From: Gigaspora rosea
Taxonomy: Eukaryota > Glomeromycota > Glomeromycetes > Diversisporales > Gigasporaceae
Direction: 5' to 3'
Assembly (NCBI GenBank): GCA_003550325.1
Contig: QKWP01000109.1
Location: 193,362-257,361 of the forward strand
Length of the DNA stretch: 64,000 nt
The notes under the pieces were generated by a model. The model had not been told where the DNA came from, made no database searches, and saw nothing but the letters and a program-made list of their open reading frames with translations. A program made the translations under genes and the position numbers. This document shows, piece by piece, positions 58,385 to 64,000 of the stretch; positions within the stretch are counted from its first letter, which is position 1; each line of letters starts with the position of its first letter.

Positions 58385-59566
58385 GTCACATGTTCATTGA
58401 ATTGATTTTGTCTTTTTAAAAAACCTGACTTTCATTCTAGTTACATCGACTTTTCTCTCCTGCCTGAAGATAATGCAACACAGTTTTAATTGGCTACTGA
58501 GACTGCAGCTATAAATTGTGACCTGATATAACATAGTTTGATTGATAGCAGCCAAAAAAATGTGGTCTGTTAGGACAACAGTCACAGTAGCTTGTCGTGA
58601 CAACAACATGATTTGTAGTTTTAAAAAAAACCTCCCAATGCTCAGTAAAACTGCGTAGATTGCTCAATAGCAGAAGGACAATACTGTTTATGTTCTTCAT
58701 AATATGCTTAAAAATGAGAGACAAAACAAATTAAACTTTATATATAATCAGGATTTAGATATTATAATTTTTGTCAATCTATCTATAGTAAATACTAATT
58801 CCTTTTTGACATATAATGTGTTTCATAACATATTTAGTTAGTGCAATTCCAAAAGACAATAATAAAAAAAGATCATGTACTTTAATCGAGACAAAAACGA
58901 GTTAAAGCGATGTTTGGTTAAACAATTCATATAGTACTATGTGATATATATTGTATACTGTGCAATCATATATAAGAATTGTGGATGCATACTACTTAAC
59001 TTGCTATAGTAGCCATATACTTCGTGATATATCATGCTTTCCTGGTATAAATGAATCGATATTGGCAACATTATATATAATAATTTTTAGTTATTCTATA
59101 ATAAAACTGCCCTAATATTATTGAAAATAATGCAATTTACATAACTATAACTATAGCACGTACTTAACAATTTTAACCTTTAAATAATACACAAGATAGA
59201 AATAAGATAAAATAAAGTTAAAATTAAAACTTATATTTAACTTCTTAAATATCTTTTAACTAATCATTTTGATATTTATAGTTACTATAAATTTTTAAAT
59301 CTTAAGTTCTCTAAGTTTGGAATATCTCAATTAATTTATACAATAATATTAATGTTCTTTTGAAGTCATATAATACAAAAATGCAAATATATCTTTTATG
59401 CATATGAGTTAAAATATGCAAATATAATTGACTCATAAAAATAGTTAGCCAATTAAATTTTTGTATAAATTCAATGCATAAAATTGGTTTATATTGTGAT
59501 ATCTAAAAAAAATTGTGATTTATTGTTTTCTAATCTTTTCAAAATTTTATAGGGTCTCTGCCTGCG
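58385..59566. other. AT-rich intergenic stretch, no supported gene
   Basis: Short open frames near 58394-58724 (minus) overlap each other in two frames and show no family signal. Confidence 0.4.
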
Positions 59567-59610
59567 GGTCACCCACACGGGTAACCCATAGGTTACCCAT
59601 GTGGGTGACC
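59567..59610. repeat. 44-bp near-perfect hairpin
   Basis: GGTCACCCACACGGGTAACC and its inverted partner (one mismatch) enclose the loop CATA. The same GGTGACC/GGGTAACC motifs recur at 59900-59980, near the right end of the neighbouring hAT-like element. Confidence 0.75.
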
Positions 59611-59649
59611 CATATGAGTTGGTTATAAAATGTACATACAGGCTGTATC

Positions 59650-60012
59650 TAGTGTTCTGATCTGGATCAGGTGAGCTGTATGGGTCACAGGTCAGATATT
59701 GTTATAACCCAGATCAAATGTGATGATATTGAAAAATAAAAAAGTTGAAAAATGTAAATTGGGAAAAATTAATGTATAACTTTTTTTCCTAAGCCAATTT
59801 TTTTTAATTTGTCTTTAATAACTCTTTTTTTAAACCCACTTTTTTGAAATTTTTTTTTTTTTTTTTTTTTTAAATTAAACTAATAAATTTTTTATATTAC
59901 CCGGGTGACCCATATTGGAATTTTTTTTACTACCCAGTGTTCACCTGGGTAACCCAGGTTACACACCTGCAGGTCACCCAAGTTGGGATTTTTATGACGG
60001 GTCAGAACACTG
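59650..60012. mobile_element. Probable hAT-like MITE
   Basis: Left TAGTGTTCTGATCTG and right (read inward) CAGTGTTCTGACCCG form short inverted ends. No 8-bp duplication is readable, so limits or age are uncertain. The interior has an A/T homopolymer region near 59850 and GGGTGACC motifs. Confidence 0.45.
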
Positions 60013-60061
60013 CTTTAACTTAATTATAAAAAAATCTAACAAAAAAGGCCTAAAAAATTTA

Positions 60062-61348
60062 TTTATTTATTTATTTTTTTTTTTTTGCAATATCGCATGA
60101 AAGCAGATTTTTATTAGGTTTTTTAGATAATACATTCTTGGTTAATGAGAGTACATATAGCCACATGTGCAACTTTTGGTTGCCTATTTAAGTAGTCCGT
60201 CTAAAGGTTCTACACTATACGCTGTACCTATAATCTAACTAGGAGATTACTCTCTGGTGTCCTCCATCCTGTATCACCCACCACAATCACACCTACACAT
60301 AACCTCGTGCTGCTTCAATTGAAGACCACCCAGATCAACATTTGCTATACTACTTGCGCCCTAATTCTATAGGTAATCTAGTAGCTATAGATGGGAGTGA
60401 AATTACTTTTTATAATAGGATGTTTTTGTTGAAATTGTTGAAATTATTTGATGGTGAAATTGGTGAAATTAGTTTTTCAATATTAAAAATTTATTTAAAT
60501 TATGTCAAAAATTAATTAAAACTAAGCTAAATCAAATACAATAATTGTTTTAGGTTTAATTTATAAACATATTAAAAATGTTGAAATTATTGTTGAAATT
60601 ATTGTTGAAATTAAAAAATTGAAAATGAATTTCACCCCCAACTATACTAGTAGCATTCCAACTGCTGGATTACCCTAGGGAGGGTATTGTATATACTCCT
60701 AATCTTTCTATGTCCCACACATTTCCAAATTAGGCTTTAAATACCTTCACAATGGCTGAGAACCACCATTAGCAGTCAGAGTGAACTATTAAACCGCACA
60801 GTATCCGTGCCCTTACAAGGTTTATTCCAATCCCGATATCTATATCAACCAGTTTTATCACTGTTCCCTTCCACACTACCAAACCAGTTAGCGCGGATGG
60901 GTTGTTGTACTTTGGCTTTAGGTGCCTTTTTGGTTTACTTCCCTTGGTTCCTAATTCCGCAGCATAGGACCATTTTCTCCGGTATGTCTCCGTCAGCCAG
61001 GTTGGTGTGCTCCACTTGCCCTGGGGTGTTCGTTCAGTTCTTTGGTCTCAAATTCCAGTATCCGCAGTATTGTCAAAGATCTTCACTACCTCCTTACTCG
61101 AGTCTTGCCAAATGGGGTTCAATTATTCTAGTTCCTTGAATTTGTCTGTGTCACAAGATACCACTTCACCTGAAAGCTCCCATTCGAGATAGTAACCAAG
61201 GACTACAGGTAATGTACCCAACCGATCAGCAAATAAATGTTACCAGTACACAGTCCTATTTTTCTAAACTGTTTCCAGTGGGATTTGAACTCTAGACCTG
61301 TCGCTTGGGGGGTAACAACTTAACAACTTCCCTAAGTTGCCACACCCT
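60062..61348 (-). mobile_element. Second long tRNA-headed SINE (minus strand), split by a MITE
   Basis: On the minus strand the head has TAGGGAAGTTG (10 of 11 to the A box) and AGTTCAAATCC (10 of 11 to the B box) about 40 bases apart. The body is much higher in G+C than its flanks, and a T/A-rich tail lies at 60062-60086 (T run on plus). Flanks GCCTAAAAAATTTA (60048-60061) and GCCTAAAAATTTTA (61349-61362) match at 13 of 14. The body differs from that of 17347-18082, so it is a separate family. A 261-bp element is inserted at 60386-60646. The frame at 60807-61139 is a by-product of the composition. Confidence 0.75.
60386..60646. mobile_element. MITE inserted in the SINE, 8-bp duplication
   Basis: The left end TATAGATGGGAGTGAAATT faces TATAGTTGGGGGTGAAATT at the right read inward. 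A perfect duplication CTAGTAGC flanks it (60378-60385, 60647-60654). Interior repeats of GTTGAAATT. The 8-bp duplication suggests hAT type. The SINE is therefore older than this insertion. Confidence 0.88.
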
Positions 61349-61362
61349 GCCTAAAAATTTTA

Positions 61363-62525
61363 AAAATCTGAGATAAAATAAGTTCATATTTCACTATAAT
61401 CCGATTTTATGATAAGGGGAGTAACAAAAATCAGGTGATTTTTTAGGGGGGTAAAAAAAGTTGAAATTATATATAAGAACCTGACTATTTATATATTAAG
61501 AAAGAGGGAGGGGGGTAGGCCTCTGATAAAAAATAATCAGGTGATTAATGACACTGCCCTAATCCGTGACATTTATTATTTAATTTATTCTATTCTTGAT
61601 TTTGTAAGTATGAAGAATTTATATATAATTTAAATTCACTTAGTTGTGAGTATAGAATTTCATTAGTATTTAAAATTAGGGCATGAATTATTCCAATAAA
61701 TTACTGAATTAATACTCAATTTGTAAATTTGAGATACTTTCTGTCTCATGACAGTATTGTGCAGTTACTTATGCGTATATACGCGCATCTGACAAGATAT
61801 CAGATGTACAAGATATTGAAGTTAATTTAATATTATGATACTCTAGGATCATAATTCGGATAATTCATATCCTTAATCCAATATATATTACGAATCTATC
61901 TGGTCAAATTTAAAGAATACAGATATTCGAGTTCAATTTGAATTATTGGATCTATTAGGATTGGTCAGATTACAGATCGAAGCTCTCATTTTTTCATAAA
62001 ATAATTGTCTATTATATATAAAAATAGGATATATTCGCATAAATCAACTAATTGTTATCTAATTGTATGATTGTAAAAGATTTGTGTAAAAGATTGTAAA
62101 TATTGTAATATGAGTTTATTTGGTCAAAAATTCAATAAAATATATTTATTTTTAATAAAATTTGTCAGCCAATACTTATTAAAATTATTGTAAAATTGCG
62201 CAACCGGACAACAATTAAATAATTGTTCAAGTGATTGATTATAGTAATAGTAAGAGTGTGTTGCAATCTACAAGATTGATCAAAAAGTACATTAAATCGT
62301 TTAACAATTAATAAAACGGGCTTTAATACCACCACATTCGCAACACTTTTTTTAGTCATACAAATTAAATTATTACTATTATAAAATAGATAAAATAAAT
62401 AAAATAGATTAATTAGTTGTGTACATACAGGATTTTCAAGTTTTTTTTAGTAATATCAAGATCCATATAAATGGAATCAGCTTGAGCAAATCTAAATAAA
62501 CAATTATTATTATTTTTTAACTAAA
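61363..62525. other. AT-rich intergenic stretch, no supported gene
   Basis: No coding signal. This is the 3' flank of the kinase pseudogene. Confidence 0.4.
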
Positions 62526-63828
62526 TCAATATAATATAAATTTAATACAATATATTAGTTGAAAAATACTTTTAATCGCTTTCGAAATTGATTTTGTGCT
62601 AATAATTTTGCTGGTATACATTTCATCAGGATGCTTTGATATCGGCAATGATTTAGTAACTTTATCTGCTTCTAAGAATTGCTTTTTAATTTCATTATCA
62701 TCTGAATTATTATCTGAATTAGCTATCTTATTAAGCCAACGATTTATTTTGTAATAAACATTCCAAGCACTAGGCTGTTTTTGTGGATCAGAATTCATGC
62801 ATTCATTAGCTAATTCAATATAGCATTTAGGAGTTCCGAGTGCAAACTCTGGTCTCAATCCTTTACCACAAATATCTGCTCTAAGTTTAGCATCAAATTT
62901 ATGTCCATCAAAAGGTCTTTGTCCAGTTGTTATTTCAGTCATAATAACTTCAAGCCCTTTAAATATCAGCTGCTTGTGTAAACTGCTGCTCACCTAATAA
63001 AACATCTCATGCAACATAGGGCATAACTCCATAAATATCTCCTTCTAAAACTTTTTCATCTGTTTTTCTAGACAATCCTAAATCCGCGATATATGATCCT
63101 TGGTCTTGCAAAATATTGCCGCTATGAAAATCTGCATGAATGTATCCTGCAAGGTTGTGAATAGAATATAACTCAATTGAAATATTTTTAAGTATTCCTA
63201 ATTTAGCCTGCCATGTAAGGTTGCAAAAATATTTTTTTAAATAATTATAAAGACTCCCATTATTAGCATATTGAAATACTATCAAGTATTCTTTTGTTTC
63301 TGTATTTTGTGTTATCCTATATATTGCGAGCTTAGTAGAGTTTATTTTATATGCCATAAGACTTTTGAACTTGAAGTTTAAACAAATGAATTAGTTCAAA
63401 CTAACTATTAGATAAATTATTAAAACAATAAATTAACATACTTCTTTCAAAATATCATTATTGTTTCCTTAGAACCGGCCAACGTCTTGAGTGCAATGAT
63501 GCTGGATAGTTCACGTGCTTTTTTATAAATATCGTTATCACCATCCTTAATAGTTTTAACTTTTCGTACGCCATCCAACCAGGTTGCTAAATATACAGAG
63601 CCAAATCCTTCTTTACCGATTTTTTTAACACCTGATAATCTATCAAATGGAATCCATTCAATCATATCTTCATATTTTCTAGCCCTAAGTTGGAACGTTT
63701 TCATGTAATCGTCAATATTTTTATTTCCGATTGTCCACCTTGTTGCTATGTCAGGATCGCATGATAGGCACCATGCGAGCTGAGTATTATCTTCATTACA
63801 ATGTGCACATTTTCCATATAAAGATTGT
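62526..63828 (-). pseudogene. Protein kinase pseudogene (Rhizophagus-type, C-x2-C head)
   Basis: Exon 1 runs 63828-63442. It carries CAHCNEDNTQLAWCLSCDPD, then IATRWTIGNK, IPFDRLSGVKKIGKEGFGSV (glycine-rich loop) and IALKTLAG (ATP-anchoring Lys). Intron 63441-63370 (gtatgt...caag) leads to exon 2 with FQYANNGSLYNYL, YIHADFHSGNIL (catalytic loop), IADLGLSRK (DLG for DFG) and GVMPYVA. Then come IMTEITTGQRPFDGH, LRPEFALGTPKCYIELANEC and SDPQKQPSAWNVYY. Breaks: a one-base loss in an A run near 63463, TGA at 63007-63009 where the usual Pro of APE lies, and a frameshift near 62960. An AG acceptor at 63829-63830 implies an upstream exon, not identified in the last 170 bases. Confidence 0.88.
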
Positions 63829-64000
63829 CTAATTTATATAATATATAATTGATTTATTTTGCATCTACGGTTTTAAACTTCATATCGAATGTAAATTATT
63901 TTTATATTTACCAACTAAATTGATGCGAATGAAATGAATTTAAACATAATGGTAAATAAGTATTTATGATCTTGTTTTGTGAACTTGTTTTGCTGTTTTT
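63829..64000. other. Upstream flank of the kinase pseudogene
   Basis: AT-rich; should contain the intron and possibly the first exon of the kinase gene. An ATG on the minus strand near 63950 opens only ten codons, followed shortly by GGTAAAT, which could be a donor. Not resolved. Confidence 0.3.

Noticed and set aside
60807..61139. 110-codon open frame on the plus strand
   Set aside because: Same situation in the second SINE, antisense to its direction.
61285..61345. Functional tRNA gene on the minus strand
   Set aside because: It has tRNA-like boxes only; it heads a SINE with its own duplication.

Overview
The window looks like nuclear DNA of an arbuscular mycorrhizal fungus of the Rhizophagus/Glomeromycotina type. 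This is inferred from four things: very low G+C with long gene-poor stretches; short GT-AG introns; fragments of the families expanded in these fungi (Sel1-repeat proteins, cytoplasmic protein kinases with a C-x2-C head, F-box/LRR proteins, TPR proteins); and a dense mix of hAT-like elements, LTR elements, LINE and SINE copies. Species identity is not proven by the sequence.

Only one complete large gene is visible. It is a 16-exon oligopeptide transporter (OPT family) on the minus strand at 480-4910, whose exon phases all fit. Two small genes without a recognised function are paralogs of each other: 24760-25101 on the plus strand and 40625-40915 on the minus strand. They share an N-terminus, a C-terminal block and an upstream GTATAAAA box. 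The other gene-like segments are broken: an F-box/LRR pseudogene (29652-30334), an HSP90 pseudogene (48001-48397), a LINE 3' half with RNase H (51844-53410), and a protein-kinase pseudogene with two frameshifts and a stop (62526-63828).

Most of the rest is mobile DNA. There is a structurally complete 6.2-kb LTR retrotransposon (32839-39012, minus strand) with 1-kb LTRs, TG...CA ends, 4-bp target duplications, a primer-binding site, a polypurine tract and a zinc-knuckle gag-like ORF. Where pol should be, it carries broken Sel1, kinase-head and TPR fragments. At least seven hAT-like elements have readable 8-bp target duplications; one is a 3.3-kb element with another nested inside it. Two further, TSD-poor hAT-like elements, one with a weak and one with no visible duplication, fill an intron of the transporter gene. 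A terminal-inverted-repeat family with GGCCACGCAAAG ends has four full copies and one partial copy. Two long tRNA-headed SINEs (17347-18082 and 60062-61348) have 13-14 bp target duplications.

The most unusual non-coding feature is a tandem array of nine short hairpin units at 18595-19268. The two sequence types in it have compensating changes in their stems, and on the minus strand the units carry B-box-like motifs separated by T runs. A roughly 93-bp satellite family is present at three loci (12930-13340, 31195-31340, 48740-49320). The remaining stretches are AT-rich with no coding signal that I can support.
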